This document shows positions 29,462 through 39,606 of a stretch of DNA of 64,000 nucleotides, piece by piece. The stretch's first letter is position 1; each line of letters begins with the position of its first letter. Under the pieces are notes generated by a model, which had not been told where the DNA came from, did not search any database, and saw nothing but the letters and a program-made list of their open reading frames with translations. This DNA comes from G036327475 sp036327475 (GTDB lineage Bacteria; Pseudomonadota; Gammaproteobacteria; Enterobacterales; Enterobacteriaceae), in the NCBI RefSeq assembly GCF_036327475.1, contig NZ_CP132913.1, positions 248,001 through 312,000 of the forward strand. Direction: 5' to 3'. The translations under genes and the position numbers were made by a program.

Positions 29462-29925
29462 AGCGCACCACCGACTTGCGTCAAATCGAGTCGCTATTAG
29501 GCGCCACGTCGTATAGCCTGATTATTCTCGATGTAGGTTTGCCGGACGGCGATTAGATGATCCCGGTAGAAAAATTTCGCCGATGGGGAATGACGTACCG
29601 GTATTGATACTAATCGCACGCGATGAGATTGATGAGCGGGTACGCAGCCTGGATTTTGGCGCAGATGATTATCTCATTAAACTTTTGCGTCAAGTGAATT
29701 GCTTGTTGCTCTCGCCCAAGCTATTATTTGCCGCGATCATGGCGTAAGCTCCAACGTTATCAGGGTTGACACGCTTTCGTTGGCTTTAACCAACCATGAG
29801 TCACCGTGACGGCAAATCGGTGAGTCTGGCCACAAAAGAGTTCGCGATCTTGTTCCTGCTCATGCAGTTGGCATGGCACCATATTCGTCGTGAAATTTTG
29901 CATAAGGATTTGTTCTGTTAGAATG
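29462..29925 (+). pseudogene. OmpR-family response regulator, degraded
   Basis: Receiver domain pieces: SLIILDVGLPDGD (phospho-acceptor Asp region), NDVPVLILIARDEIDERV, SLDFGADDYL, with the conserved Lys context K-L instead of KP. DNA-binding domain pieces: KSVSLATKEFAILFLLM. In-frame stops follow PDGD and later. QseB/PmrA-like in style, but not assignable. The partner kinase is not visible. Confidence 0.7.
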
Positions 29926-29962
29926 TTGATCCCTCCTCCGAGTTGGAGGAGGGATCAACATT
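29922..29962. repeat. Perfect 18-bp inverted repeat with 5-nt loop
   Basis: Arms 29922-29939 and 29945-29962 are perfectly complementary (AATGTTGATCCCTCCTCC and its reverse complement) around GAGTT. There is no long T-tract, but the stem ends in ATT. It lies at the 3' edge of the response-regulator relic. Perfect pairing in otherwise eroded DNA suggests a recent or selected element, such as a terminator. Confidence 0.9.
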
Positions 29963-30288
29963 GTTCTGGACCGTTGTAGGTAACCTACAATTCGCACTTT
30001 AACGTCTCAGGAATAACACGCCCTAATTATTCTTGATAATTATCCTGAAGATTAGATCGTTTCATCGCACCAAACGAATAATCTCACAAAATACTGTGAA
30101 ACGGGTCGCTATTTGCTAACGTAGTTTCCTTTTCCAAATCACGGCGCATGGCGAGAAGAGAGGTCGTGCAGTTGAATGAAGATGCCGTCTTATCTCGTAC
30201 GTTAACGCGACGTCAGTGCTATTAATTTTATTGATTTTAAACAATAATTTATGATATAGGCTCTGAAAAACGGCTCAGAGCAATGGGT
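29963..30288. other. AT-rich spacer
   Basis: No gene seen. Confidence 0.35.
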
Positions 30289-30660
30289 CCTCTTTCATTT
30301 CTTTCTCTTTGGCCAGCGATTCCATTATGAGGGGTGAAAATACGGAAAAATTCCGGGTAACGTAAGCGCCGATGAATTCCGCCAATAACGGCACTTTGTG
30401 GACTTCAACGATGCCAGTATAGGTGAGTTGTACGCGGTACGACGGATAGTCTAATCAATTAGTTGCGTGTCTAATACACGCTGGCGCGATACGCGATAGT
30501 GGTGTCGTCGGTAAACGACTGCAGCGCAGCGGGAGAGGGGCGCCAGCCTCCCGGGGGGTATCGGTCTCGTTATAGCTTGAGGTGATGCCGCGTTCGGCGC
30601 GAACGCACGCGGCGGATAAGGACACACTCGCCAGCAGCATTTTGCGGCCAACTCCGCGGG
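30289..30660 (-). pseudogene. Possible SRPBCC/polyketide-cyclase-like protein relic
   Basis: The minus strand reads YRVQLTYTGIVEVHKVPLL followed by AEFIGAYVTRNFSVF and a charged helix. This resembles the last strand and long C-terminal helix of SRPBCC-fold proteins. The upstream part is out of frame. Weak assignment. Confidence 0.3.
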
Positions 30661-31039
30661 GTTGAATGGCCGTACCCACGGCCACCGCTAGCAGCGTATT
30701 TATGGTGTCCGACGGGGCACATCACCGTGCGGGAGGCGCTCACTGGCGGGCAGCTAGATTGGGCAATTTCTCCTTTGTGACGGCTACGTCAGAGGCCATC
30801 CCGGCGGTTCATTTCACGCCGTTGTCTAAGATCAGCGCGGGCATTGCTCTTTGCAACGAAAGTCAGTTGCGCCCTATAGGGTTCGACGTGCCAATTGATT
30901 TCCTTTGAGGGTGGGGCGATATTGCCCAGCAACGACCAATAAACCTGTGCTTTGGCGAAAATCTGACTTACACAGAGAGGTAATTACAGTCAGAGACGCT
31001 TAGGCAGAGACGGCGTGGACGATAAGTGCGAATCCAGTG
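30661..31039. other. Unassigned degenerate DNA
   Basis: Short open frames only, none recognised. Confidence 0.35.
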
Positions 31040-31474
31040 CTACGACCAGATAGGCAAGTGCCAGAAAAGTCGGATCCAGATTCTCCTAGTGTTGTTCCGC
31101 ATCGAATAAGCGAGTTAACAGATTATCCCAGACGTATTTGAGATAACTGGCAAGTATCGCCAGCGGATTGTTGGCTGCACGCTAGTGATTGGAGGTCAGC
31201 GCAAGCCCTTCCATTATCGCCATAGCGATACCACGCGCTCGGCGATGGAGACATAGGAGACATATATCGCCTGTGCTAAAGAAATAATTTGCAGCGGTAA
31301 AATAACGGGGTATTGGCCAAGGCTTGGAACAGTAAGTACGATTTGTCGTCCGAAAAGGAGTAGCGTTAGTTGACGTGTAACACGCCGGGAATGAACGTCT
31401 CTCCATGGCCGCAGTAAGCGGGAACCTCGCTCAGCGGGAACGAAAAACGGAGAAATAAAGTCGAAACCAAACAC
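31040..31474 (-). pseudogene. Possible TetR-type regulator C-terminal relic
   Basis: On the minus strand, a helical stretch with AMAIMEGLALTSNH, NPLAILASYLKYVWDNLLTRLF and TFLALAYLVVALD looks like the ligand-binding domain of a TetR/AcrR regulator. No HTH was recovered. Low confidence. Confidence 0.25.
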
Positions 31475-31849
31475 GTGGATCGATAAGGAGTAATCACAAT
31501 ATCATCATTGATTGAATGAATAACAATAACGACAATCGTTGTTAGTACGCTAAGCCATAACTACTTTATTGACCGAGTTAAAAGCGCAAAGAAAGATAAT
31601 TCAATTCTCGCCATGCTTTTGATCAATAATGAATGCCAAATAAGGTCTTGGGTTTAATCTGCGTTGCAGTGAAGGTTCAAACCAAATGATGAACGTAATC
31701 CAAAACTGTAAAGAGGCCGTTTGGATCAGTGATGTGTGATGGAAGTTGTTTAGCCCATAATGATTTAGCCTATGATGATTCGGCTTCATCGTGCTCCAGG
31801 AGTATTTCTGGCTGGCTGGATAGCGATAATGACCACGCGATGACAGTGT
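31475..31849. other. AT-rich region, no gene recognised
   Basis: Contains the short imperfect repeat of a GATTTAGCC/GATGATTCGG type near 31750-31790. Nothing else stands out. Confidence 0.3.
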
Positions 31850-33044
31850 AAGACCTGTGCCGAACGCGCGGCTGGCGGCGCCGACGTCGGTAGTGTCGCT
31901 CGTGAAAGCGGTCGTATCACTGACGCCAGACCCACTTGATATCTCGACGACGATGCAGAGAATCTCGCCGTTGCGCCTTCAGCTGGGCGGTGCTACGCCA
32001 GACGATGCCCCGGCAAAACAGCCCTAGGCTTAACTGCGTTGCCAACATCAACACCGAAGATAATCACTGGCGGCGTATGGGTTAATAACAGCCCGGTCAA
32101 TAACGGGTTGACGGCAGCACTCAGACTACTTGCATGCCATAATAACTGCCTTTAAGGTGTAGCGGGGCGATAAAATCGACAAACATGTATTCTGCGGAAA
32201 TGATAAGTTTTCCCAAAGAAAATACGGCAACAGCTAGCACAAAAGTGGCAATATGCGCTGTGCGAAAATAATTCCGCCAGGAATAGTAGAAAAACACCGC
32301 TGAGCGCGGTGCGCGTCATGTGGTGACTTACCAGGTATTGCAATGTCACGACAATGATCGTGTTGTGCGGCAAAATGATCCCATACGACTTTATAGGAAA
32401 AATCGGGATTGAAGGCAATCATCAGGCATTGGGAAATACAGCTGGTGAACTGACTGCCCACTATGCTATAAAAGGTACTGTCAAGGGTAAACCAGATGAG
32501 CCGCCGATCCTGGCGTAAATGGTTAGGGTTTGACGGAAATTAGGTGTCTAGCGCTCCGTGGGTCCGCTGGTCGTCACTGTGCGCCACCGGCGGCCCGAAA
32601 CCATCCTTGCCTTCCCAATAGTAAGGTGGCCAACAGACTCAATATGCTGGCCAATAAAGGGTGGTTGTGTGTTGACCACAGCTACTTCAGCGGTGGTCCG
32701 ATAGCCAACCGACACTGACTAGTGTATGGTTAGAGGGGAACGCCTTAGTGCGCTCGTTCATCGGCAGCCCCTCTGAGCATAGCCTAGAGGGTTAGGCTAA
32801 ACAGCAAATAGGTAAAGCTAATCATACCCATCAAAACGATAAGCAACATGACTGACACGGTGAATGGTAATAAAAAAGCTGACCGCAAAGCTTGTCATGG
32901 CGCGCAGAGCGAGCTGTTGCTTATTGCACCGACGGCATAAGACTCATCACCACCAGTTCCGTCTGTTCGGACGTTATGTCGTGCTGATGCGAGAGGAACA
33001 CAGCCAGGAAGCGCTTTTATAGGCGATGGAGATCTTTTCATGAC
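31850..33044 (-). pseudogene. MFS transporter, degraded
   Basis: The minus strand gives hydrophobic pieces in several frames: SFFITIHRVSHVAY, TYLLFSLTL, YLVSHHMTRTALSGVFLLFLAELF, MFVDFIAPLHLKGSYYGMQ, VIIFGVLMLATQLSLG. The APLHLKGSYYG block before a late helix is typical of DHA1-type exporters (MdtH/YfcJ-like). Many stops. Not in this position in E. coli. Confidence 0.55.
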
Positions 33045-33230
33045 AACACACATCCATGATTATTTTCTATTGGCATTCAGAATAACAACTTTCCGGTAAA
33101 CTGAACAGCGGCTGGCAGGAATAAGAACTCGGAAATGAACGCGCGAGAGATGGCGGTGAAAACAATGAGCGATTGACTGCAAGGAAATGCCCGAGCGGCG
33201 GCGAAGACCACCGCCGCCCGAGTTAGCACG
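33045..33230. other. Spacer downstream of metG
   Basis: No gene seen. Confidence 0.3.
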
Positions 33231-33392
33231 CCTCTAGCGCTTGAGGATCGGGGTAATCGGCGCGGATGCCGGAGAACATTTGACGGCTGAACCGTCAAGC
33301 TCAAGCGTGAGCTTCAGCAGCTTATCGGGATCTTCCACGTGTTCGGCGTGGTTAATCAGCGCTACGCGCATATCCCCACTTTGACAAAATTA
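33231..33392 (-). pseudogene. metG: Detached C-terminal tRNA-binding domain of MetG
   Basis: Immediately after the MetG stop, other frames continue the normal C-terminal OB-fold: ITFDNFVKVG, MRVALINHAEHVED, PDKLLKLTLELDG, then after another shift MFSGIRADYPDPQALE. The final block (normally ending in a RKMRFG-type motif) is absent. The first shift lies at a C-run near 33420, just before the new stop. Confidence 0.85.
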
Positions 33393-35120
33393 TCAAACGT
33401 AATTGTGGCGGCGATGGGGGGATTCGATTTGCGCGATTTTCGGCTCTGCTGTTGGCGAAGCGGCCGCAGCCGCTTCCTGGTGCGACGCCTCGATAATAGC
33501 CTCTACTTGCGCCAGTTCGATTCGGCTAAACAGCGCCTTGAACGGATTGATGCGGTGGGACACCAGCGGTGTGGATACCGTATCCCAGCTAAGCAGTGAA
33601 ACGAGGAAAGCTTCTGTCCGCGCTGCCAGCGCGGGGAGTGCCGGTTTCAAATAAGTCATCAGTACTCGAAACAGTTGGATCCCCATTGAACAGATAGCCT
33701 GCAGTTCTGCTTCACGGCCCGCGTGTTTCGCCACTATCCATGGCGCTTGTTCGTCTACATAGCGATTAGCTAAATCAGCTAGCGCCATGATTTCGCGAAT
33801 GGCGCGGCTGGTTTCACGACTGTTAAATGCTTCACCAATCGACGTCGCGGCATTGACAAAGGTGGCATACAGCACTGGATCGGCCACCGTGGATGCCAAC
33901 TGACCGTCAAAACGTTTATTGATAAAGCCGGCGTTACGTGAAGCCAGGTTGACCACTTTATTCACAATGTCGGCATTGACCCGCTGAACAAAGTCTCCCA
34001 GATTCAGGTCAATATCTTCTATGCGCGACGACAGTTTGGTGGCATAGTAATAACGCAGGCAGTCAGCATCCAGGTGCGCCAGATAGGTGCTGGCCTTGAT
34101 AAGCGTGCCGCGGGATTTAGACATCTTGGTGCCGTTGACAGTGACATGGCCGTGGACAAATAAACTGGTCGGCTTGCGAAACTGACTGCCTTCCAGTATG
34201 GCCGGCCAGAACAGGCTGTGGAAATAGACAATATCCTTGCCGATGAAATGGTAAAGATCAGTTTGGGAATTGACCTCCCAGAACTCGTCAAAGCAAAGAT
34301 CGCTACGCTTTTGGCAAAGATTTTTGAATGCGCCCATATAGCCGATGGGCGCATCCAGCCAGACATAAAAATATTTGCCGGGCGCATCCGGGACTTCAAA
34401 GCCAAAATAGGGCGCGTCACGGGAAATGTCCCATTGTTGCAACCCTGACTCAAACCATTCCTGCATCTTATTGGCCACCTGCTCTTGCAGCGCGCCAGAG
34501 CGTGTCCAGGCGCGCTGCATGTCGCTAAAGGCGGGCAAATCGAAGAAAAAGTGTTCCGATTCCCGCATCACCGGCGTTGCACCCGACACTGCCGATTTTG
34601 GATTGATGAGATCCGTAGGGTTGTAGATGGTACCACAGACATCGCAATTGTCGCCATACTGATCGGGCGAATGGCATTGAGGACAACTGCCTTTCACAAA
34701 ACGATCTGGCAGGAACATGGCTTTTTCGGGATCGAACAACTGGGAAATAGTCCGCGACTTAATATAACCGCTTTCTTTCAGCCGCTGATAAATCAGCGTC
34801 GACAATTGGCGATTCTCCTCACTGTGGGTCGAATGATAGTTGTCATAGCTGATGCTGAAGCCGGCAAAATCCGCCTGATGCGCTAGATTAATTTCATTAA
34901 TCATCTCTTCCGGCGCCATACCCAATTGTTGCGCCTTTAGCATGATCGGCGTGCCGTGAGCGTCATCGGCACAGATAAAATAAACTTGATGGCCGCGCAT
35001 TCTCTGATAACGGACCCAGATATCCGCCTGTATATGCTCAAGCATATGGCCAAGATGGATAGAACCATTGGCGTACGGTAACGCACAGGTTACCAATATT
35101 TTTTTCGTGACTTGGGTCAT
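33393..35120 (-). CDS. metG: Methionyl-tRNA synthetase, lacking the C-terminal domain
   Basis: Class I synthetase charging tRNA-Met. The 575-residue frame keeps the whole catalytic core: HLGH in GSIHLGHMLEH, the zinc knuckle CPQCHSPDQYGDNCDVC, the KMSKS loop (TKMSKSRG), and the anticodon-binding helix bundle to about residue 550. E. coli MetG is about 677 residues. Here a frameshift after EPKIAQIESP at a C-rich run ends the protein, removing the C-terminal dimerisation and tRNA-binding domain. Known work on E. coli MetRS shows the monomeric core of about 550 residues is active, so this is probably a functional shortened enzyme. ATG at 35120 matches the family start MTQVTKKILVTCALPYANG. Confidence 0.93.
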   Translation of the reverse strand: MTQVTKKILVTCALPYANGSIHLGHMLEHIQADIWVRYQRMRGHQVYFICADDAHGTPIMLKAQQLGMAPEEMINEINLAHQADFAGFSISYDNYHSTHSEENRQLSTLIYQRLKESGYIKSRTISQLFDPEKAMFLPDRFVKGSCPQCHSPDQYGDNCDVCGTIYNPTDLINPKSAVSGATPVMRESEHFFFDLPAFSDMQRAWTRSGALQEQVANKMQEWFESGLQQWDISRDAPYFGFEVPDAPGKYFYVWLDAPIGYMGAFKNLCQKRSDLCFDEFWEVNSQTDLYHFIGKDIVYFHSLFWPAILEGSQFRKPTSLFVHGHVTVNGTKMSKSRGTLIKASTYLAHLDADCLRYYYATKLSSRIEDIDLNLGDFVQRVNADIVNKVVNLASRNAGFINKRFDGQLASTVADPVLYATFVNAATSIGEAFNSRETSRAIREIMALADLANRYVDEQAPWIVAKHAGREAELQAICSMGIQLFRVLMTYLKPALPALAARTEAFLVSLLSWDTVSTPLVSHRINPFKALFSRIELAQVEAIIEASHQEAAAAASPTAEPKIAQIESPHRRHNYV

Positions 35121-35439
35121 GGTGGGGTTGGCTTTCGTTAAGTGTCATAAGAGCGGTCGATGGTAACCGATAGCGATACCTCGCGTAAACAAGCGGCATG
35201 CGCACCCGCCCCTCCGGAAAATTTTTTCTGATGCGGCCGATGAGCCCTGTTATGCTCAGGGTAATGGCTACTCGTCCTTTAAACAGAACCCAAATGGAAG
35301 AGCCATTTTGCGCAACAAACCACCCTGAGAGGCACTACGCAAGCAGATAAACTGCGTACTGAACGCCTTTCAAACCGTAAGGTTGGTCGATTGTGGTCAG
35401 CACTGGAGCAAAACGAGTAATCATAGTAGGCCCTGTTCT
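35121..35439. other. metG upstream region
   Basis: Expected to hold the metG promoter (minus strand) and, in E. coli order, the start of divergent mrp. The mrp 5' end is not here. A possible ORF fragment around 35330-35410 (ERLSNRKVGRLWSALE) is not recognised. Confidence 0.35.
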
Positions 35440-35775
35440 TTGAACAGGCGATCATTGTAAACAGGGATAACGCGATTAACTACGATCGATATCTTATTGT
35501 TAAGAATTAATTTAATAATTTGCAAAGAGGCGACAATAATTAACGTCAGCGAACTGAATGCCCATTCTTGACAATCCAGCTCGGCACAGCGGGCGGCGCC
35601 CAAAGCGTGAGATGCGGTACCCATTATCAGTCCATGCGACACCCGCGTAAGAGATCCGTAATAACTTGAATACGATGTGACAGAAACCACTCCAAGAATC
35701 CAGACGAAAATGACACACAGCGCCGTCATCCGACGCTGAAACACTAACTGTGTTGAAAGCATCATAGTACAAGCG
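35440..35775 (-). pseudogene. yohK: YohK (LrgB/CidB-family) membrane protein fragment
   Basis: Minus-strand pieces TALCVIFVWILGVVS, GLIMGTASHALGAARCAELD and QEWAFSSLTL match the C-terminal third of E. coli YohK, including the conserved MGTASHALGTARCAELD block. The N-terminal part is missing. In E. coli yohJK-cdd lies well away from metG-mrp, so this fragment has been moved or the surrounding DNA rearranged. Confidence 0.8.
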
Positions 35776-35824
35776 CGCTGCTTGACGGCACGCTGCATAT
35801 TGAGCTCGTGACGCCGTTTGTCTG

Positions 35825-36700
35825 GCAAAGCGGTTCACGGAGCTGCAGGAGCGCCAGCGCCAAACTGCTGCGTCTGACCAGCGTCACCGCCATCGACTGA
35901 AAATTATTGCATATAAGCTCCGGTAAAGGCGGCATAGGCAAATTCAGCGCCACCGGTAATCTTGCGCTGGCGGTAGAAGTGGACGCGTCGAATTGCTGGG
36001 CTCCGATATTTACGGCCCATCGATTTCCGCTATGCTGGGCACTACCAACGAGCGCCTGACGTCACCGGATGAGTAGCATATGGAGTCGATGCAGCACATG
36101 GCCCACGGTCTGGCCACCAGCTCTAGCTATATGGTCACCGAGGAAGCACCATGGTCTGGCGCCGCCCATGGCCAGTAAGCCCTTTTACAACTGCTCACCG
36201 AGATACACTGTAGTCGGGCTGGATTATCTGATACTGGATATGCCTCTCGGCACCGGCGATATTCAACTGACTCTGGTGAAAAATATTCCGGTGATCAGCG
36301 CGCTGGTGGTGACGACGCCGCAAAACATTTCGCTGGCGCCGACCGCGTGCAAAGGAATTGCAAAGTTTGCCAAGGTTAGCGCACCAGTACTGGCTCTATC
36401 GTGGAAAACATGAGTATACATATCTGTAATCATTACGGCCATTTTGAATCTATTTCAGCTCCTGTGGCGCGGAAAAGCTCGTGGAACAGCAACCAATGCG
36501 CTCTGCTTGGCAAACTGTTGTTACACATTAGCCTACGCGAGGATCTGGATCGCGGCGAGTCGACAGTGGTGAGCCGTCTCGAGAGCGAATTTTCCGAAAT
36601 CTATTGCCAACTAGCGGGGTATGTGGCGGCGAAACTCTATTGACAGGGAGAGAACATTCCGACAGAGATTGTCATCTCGGCGCTTTTCCATGAACTACCA
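35825..36700 (+). pseudogene. mrp: Mrp/ApbC P-loop Fe-S carrier protein, degraded
   Basis: Iron-sulfur cluster carrier ATPase. The sequence begins FTELQERQ, then LLRLTSVTAIDWK-like residues in another frame. The P-loop region reads SSGKGGIGKFSATGN (family SSGKGGVGKSST). Later pieces are YLILDMPLGTGDIQLTL, VTTPQNISLA, ENMSIHICNHYGHFES, LHISLREDLDRGESTVVSR and LAGYVAAKLY. The first 60 or so codons are absent, replaced by the yohK fragment. Stops and frameshifts throughout. Confidence 0.8.
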
Positions 36701-37129
36701 GCAACAGCGTAAAATAAGTATCGCCACGATCTAAGCGTCAGAAAATGGATATGCGTATGTCGACCATACTGCAACAGCAGGAAAAACTGCTTATCAAGTA
36801 ACCCGGCCGGTGTTCGGACAGAACTTCAGACGGCGAATGCGCCTGAATATCAACCGTAAAACGCCAATCGCCAGCGCCAACAGGTAGCTCGCCCACCACC
36901 GCTGTAATGCGCAACGCAAGACGTGCGCGGCTAAAAACATGAGCGGCCCTGTCCGATAACGCTGAATGACTGCTAAATCCCGTAAAATCATAAGCGCGGC
37001 TTCCGATAACCCAAGCCTATAAAAGTCAATTTCTAAACGACGTCGTCGGCGAGGCAGAACAGCAGCAGCCATTGTCAGCAGGCCTGACGAATATTCACTT
37101 TCAGCAATAAAACCACGGCAATCAATCCC
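36701..37129. other. Unassigned region downstream of mrp
   Basis: No family recognised. The minus ORF 36794-37135 has no homology I can see. Confidence 0.35.
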
Positions 37130-37395
37130 GCGCAAGGTAGTAATAGCGTGCTATAAAAGCGAACCAGTGCAAACTCATGGAATCCATCACAAGATACGGC
37201 AGACCAACGACCGCGGTCACGACGGGCAACTCTACCTGCATGACTTTAGCAGCTCCAATATTAATGATCTCAAACTGGGCAGTAAAATCCACGCCCGAGC
37301 GTCTCGAAGCCCGGTAATGCTGGCGTGCGATTGCCCAGTACCCCATAATTGCCGCGTAAAATGCAGCCTCACAGCCTAGCATTTTATATTGCCCG
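37130..37395 (-). pseudogene. Possible MFS transporter C-terminal relic
   Basis: The minus strand reads MLGCEAAFYAAIMGYWAIA, then RSGVDFTAQFEI, then WFAFIARYYYLARD, resembling the last two helices of an MFS carrier (the GVDFT pattern is seen in several). Short and uncertain. Confidence 0.3.
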
Positions 37396-37407
37396 GCCAT
37401 TGATTGT

Positions 37408-37695
37408 ATGACTGATAAGCCATACAAGTGCATTATTATCTGCATTGCCCGACGCATTCGTACTGATTTACGCCTGCGCCAGGAGATAAATTTCTCTATT
37501 TTTGTGGATACGCCGCTAAATATTTGTTTGGTGCGCCGTATAAAACGCGACGTCAATGAACTCAATGAACTCAATGAACTCAATGGGGCTCCGTCGTCAT
37601 AGAGCAATACGCTGACATCATTGTCTCGCGCGGCGGTAACAACCTGATTGCCATCGATATTTTAAAAGCGAAGATCAGTCAGCTTTTCAAATAAT
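37408..37695 (+). pseudogene. udk: Uridine kinase, P-loop deleted
   Basis: Udk phosphorylates uridine and cytidine. The start MTDKPYKCIIICIA is intact but the GASASGKS-type P-loop and about 120 following codons are missing. The frame resumes LRQEINFSIFVDTPLNICL and RRIKRDVNE, then enters a 9-bp tandem repeat (37553-37585) replacing another segment. It ends QYADIIVSRGGN...AIDILKAKISQLF in a different frame. It precedes dcd, as in E. coli. Confidence 0.88.
37553..37585 (+). repeat. 9-bp tandem repeat, about 3.7 copies, in udk
   Basis: TCAATGAAC is repeated three full times plus a partial copy. The unit keeps frame (Leu-Asn-Glu repeats) at a deletion site in udk. Confidence 0.9.
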
Positions 37696-37773
37696 TTCCG
37701 TGTAGTATTTGAGACCTGAACGGTTGCCGCCGTGGCGGTACCCCACATTCACGCCCTTATGGAGAGACAAGCG

Positions 37774-38355
37774 ATGAGACTGTGCGACCGTGATATAGAA
37801 ATCTGGCTGGATGAAGGTCGACTGGCTATCTCTCCGCGCCCGCCGCAAGAAAGGATTAACGGGGCAACGGTGGATGTCCGACTGGGTAACCAATTCCGGG
37901 TCTTTCGGGGCCATACTGCAGCGTATATTGATCTCAGCGGGCCCAAAGATGAAGTGGCCGCGGCACTGGACCGGGTGATGAGCGACGAAATTCAACTGGT
38001 AGAAGGAGAGGCCTTTTTTTTGCATCCGGGTGAGCTGGCGCTGGCGGCGACCTTGGAATCTGTCACATTGCTAGATGATCTGGTTGGCTGGCTGGACGGA
38101 CGCTCCTCGCTGGCGCGCCTGGGCCTGATGGTTCACGTGACCGCGCACCGAATCGATCCCGGATGGCATGGTAGAATCGTGCTGGAGTTCTATAATTCAG
38201 GTAAGTTACCGCTGGCGTTGCGTCCCGGTATGCTGATAGGCGCCTTGAGTTTTGAACTCTTGAGCGGTCCTGCGGCCAGACCCTATAACAGGCGCGAAGA
38301 TGCTAAATACCACAATCAGCAGGGCGCAGTGGCCAGTCGGATCGACAAGGACTAA
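37774..38355 (+). CDS. dcd: dCTP deaminase
   Basis: A 193-residue enzyme that makes dUTP from dCTP, the main dTMP source in enteric bacteria. Same length as E. coli Dcd, with MRLCDRDIEIWLDEGRL start, GATVDVRLG, GRSSLARLG and VLEFYN active-site blocks and the PYNRREDAKY tail. The frame is open back to 37732, but ATG 37774 is the conserved start. Undamaged, although udk upstream and asmA downstream are broken. Confidence 0.97.
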   Translation: MRLCDRDIEIWLDEGRLAISPRPPQERINGATVDVRLGNQFRVFRGHTAAYIDLSGPKDEVAAALDRVMSDEIQLVEGEAFFLHPGELALAATLESVTLLDDLVGWLDGRSSLARLGLMVHVTAHRIDPGWHGRIVLEFYNSGKLPLALRPGMLIGALSFELLSGPAARPYNRREDAKYHNQQGAVASRIDKD

Positions 38356-38375
38356 ATCGTCAGAGACCTGTGGCA

Positions 38376-38570
38376 CCAGGTAACGCTGTTCATTTTTCTG
38401 GTGATGGCCTAGCTGACGGCCATGGTAGCGCTAATCAAGCGGCTATATGATCATCCATTGTCGATGAAACGGGTGACGTTGAAAGGGGTGGTCATTATGC
38501 TAACCCCGGTCAGTGTAGCCCGTCGTCCCAAGATGCCCCATCGCGCCGGCGGGCGCGTACTCGCTCACGC
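38376..38570 (+). pseudogene. asmA: AsmA, 5' fragment
   Basis: Directly after dcd, as in E. coli, the + strand gives an N-terminal hydrophobic segment with a stop, then LYDHPLSMKRVTLKGVVIML and TPVSVARR. This matches AsmA around the LSVKQVMLKGAVIQLTP region. Homology ends near 38570, and the usg gene begins about 100 bases later. The 3' part of asmA resumes at about 40985. Confidence 0.75.
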
Positions 38571-38666
38571 ATCCTCAGGCCTGTGGCGGGCAGCGGATAC
38601 GCCAATGGCATCTCACCACATTTTGATGACGCATACTGCCGCGGAGCGCCATAGAGTATCTCAGTA

Positions 38667-39539
38667 ATGGGAGACGGCAATATCGCCCTTCTTGGGGCAA
38701 CTGGATATTGTACAAGAACGCCAATTCCTGTTAGGGGAACTTTTTAGTGAGACGGTGTGGATCAACGAGCAAATCTCCAGGTCAGTGAAGCGACGCAATT
38801 TGACTGGTCGCAGGCGCAGTGTTTTTATCGCCGGCGCCAGATCTCGGCGCTGTATGCCGCTGACGCCGCCGTCGGCCGTCTGGTTATGGATGTCGGTGAC
38901 CTGTTCACCCTGGAACCGGACGTCCTGCTCGTGGCGCTGGGGTTAATGATGATGTGCTTGTCGATTACCGAAACTGTAGCATGGTGGCAGTAGCGGATGC
39001 CCTGATCAGTCAATTACTGCTGGCGGTAAAACCCCTGACTGGTTTGTTGGGTCAGAACGCGTGTCTGTTGAATGGTTTGGCCTCTGAGCCCGGCTTCTTT
39101 CCGCGTCATTTGCCGCCGCTGCTGCCAGACGATGCGGGATCGGCGCGTAGCGAGCGCCGCCTGGTAGGCGAAGTGCGCAAATCCTGTGCGATGAGGGGCT
39201 ACTGTTTCGGTCAGCAGCGTGCAACGCCGATGTTCTACGGCCATACACAGCTGGTGCATCTGGAAACGCTGCCGCCAATGCAATGCCGCAGAGAGATACG
39301 CGTGGCGCTGGCGGCCAGCAAGGGGCTGACCTTGAGCGATGAGCCGAACTACCCGATGCCGGTGGAAGGTGCCTCAGGGAATGTCGATCTGAATATTGAC
39401 TGTTTGCGTATTACGTAACGATTATGGCATACCTGATTTACTGTAATTCTGGTCAGTAGTGGGCAATGTTCACTTCGGCGGTGCATTGATGGCGGCACTT
39501 ACTGCGGAAAAACTGATAGCCGAGACTAACGCATGGTAA
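38667..39539 (+). pseudogene. usg: Usg (aspartate-semialdehyde-dehydrogenase-like), degraded
   Basis: Starts MGDGNIALLGATG (Rossmann loop), then frameshifts. Further pieces: RQFLLGELF, ATQFDWSQAQC, VMDVGDLFTLEPDV, DYRNCSMVAVADALISQLLLA, RHLPPLLPDDAGSARSERRL, EVRKS, FYGHTQLVHLETL and VGNVHFGGALMAA before the TAA at 39537. The active-site Cys region is lost in a deletion. It is the usual upstream neighbour of truA. Confidence 0.85.
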
Positions 39540-39606
39540 TGGCGCAAACGGCGCTGCTCTCAGGGGTTGGACGAAGCGCCGGCGTCGGCGGCCAATTGGT
39601 GGCGTG

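Noticed and set aside
37553..37585. CRISPR-like repeat
   Set aside because: Repeats are 9 bp and contiguous, without spacers; a simple tandem repeat in udk.
37122..37607. 161-residue minus ORF over udk
   Set aside because: The right half is antisense to udk remnants. Only the lower-coordinate part looks like a membrane protein, and that is listed separately at low confidence.
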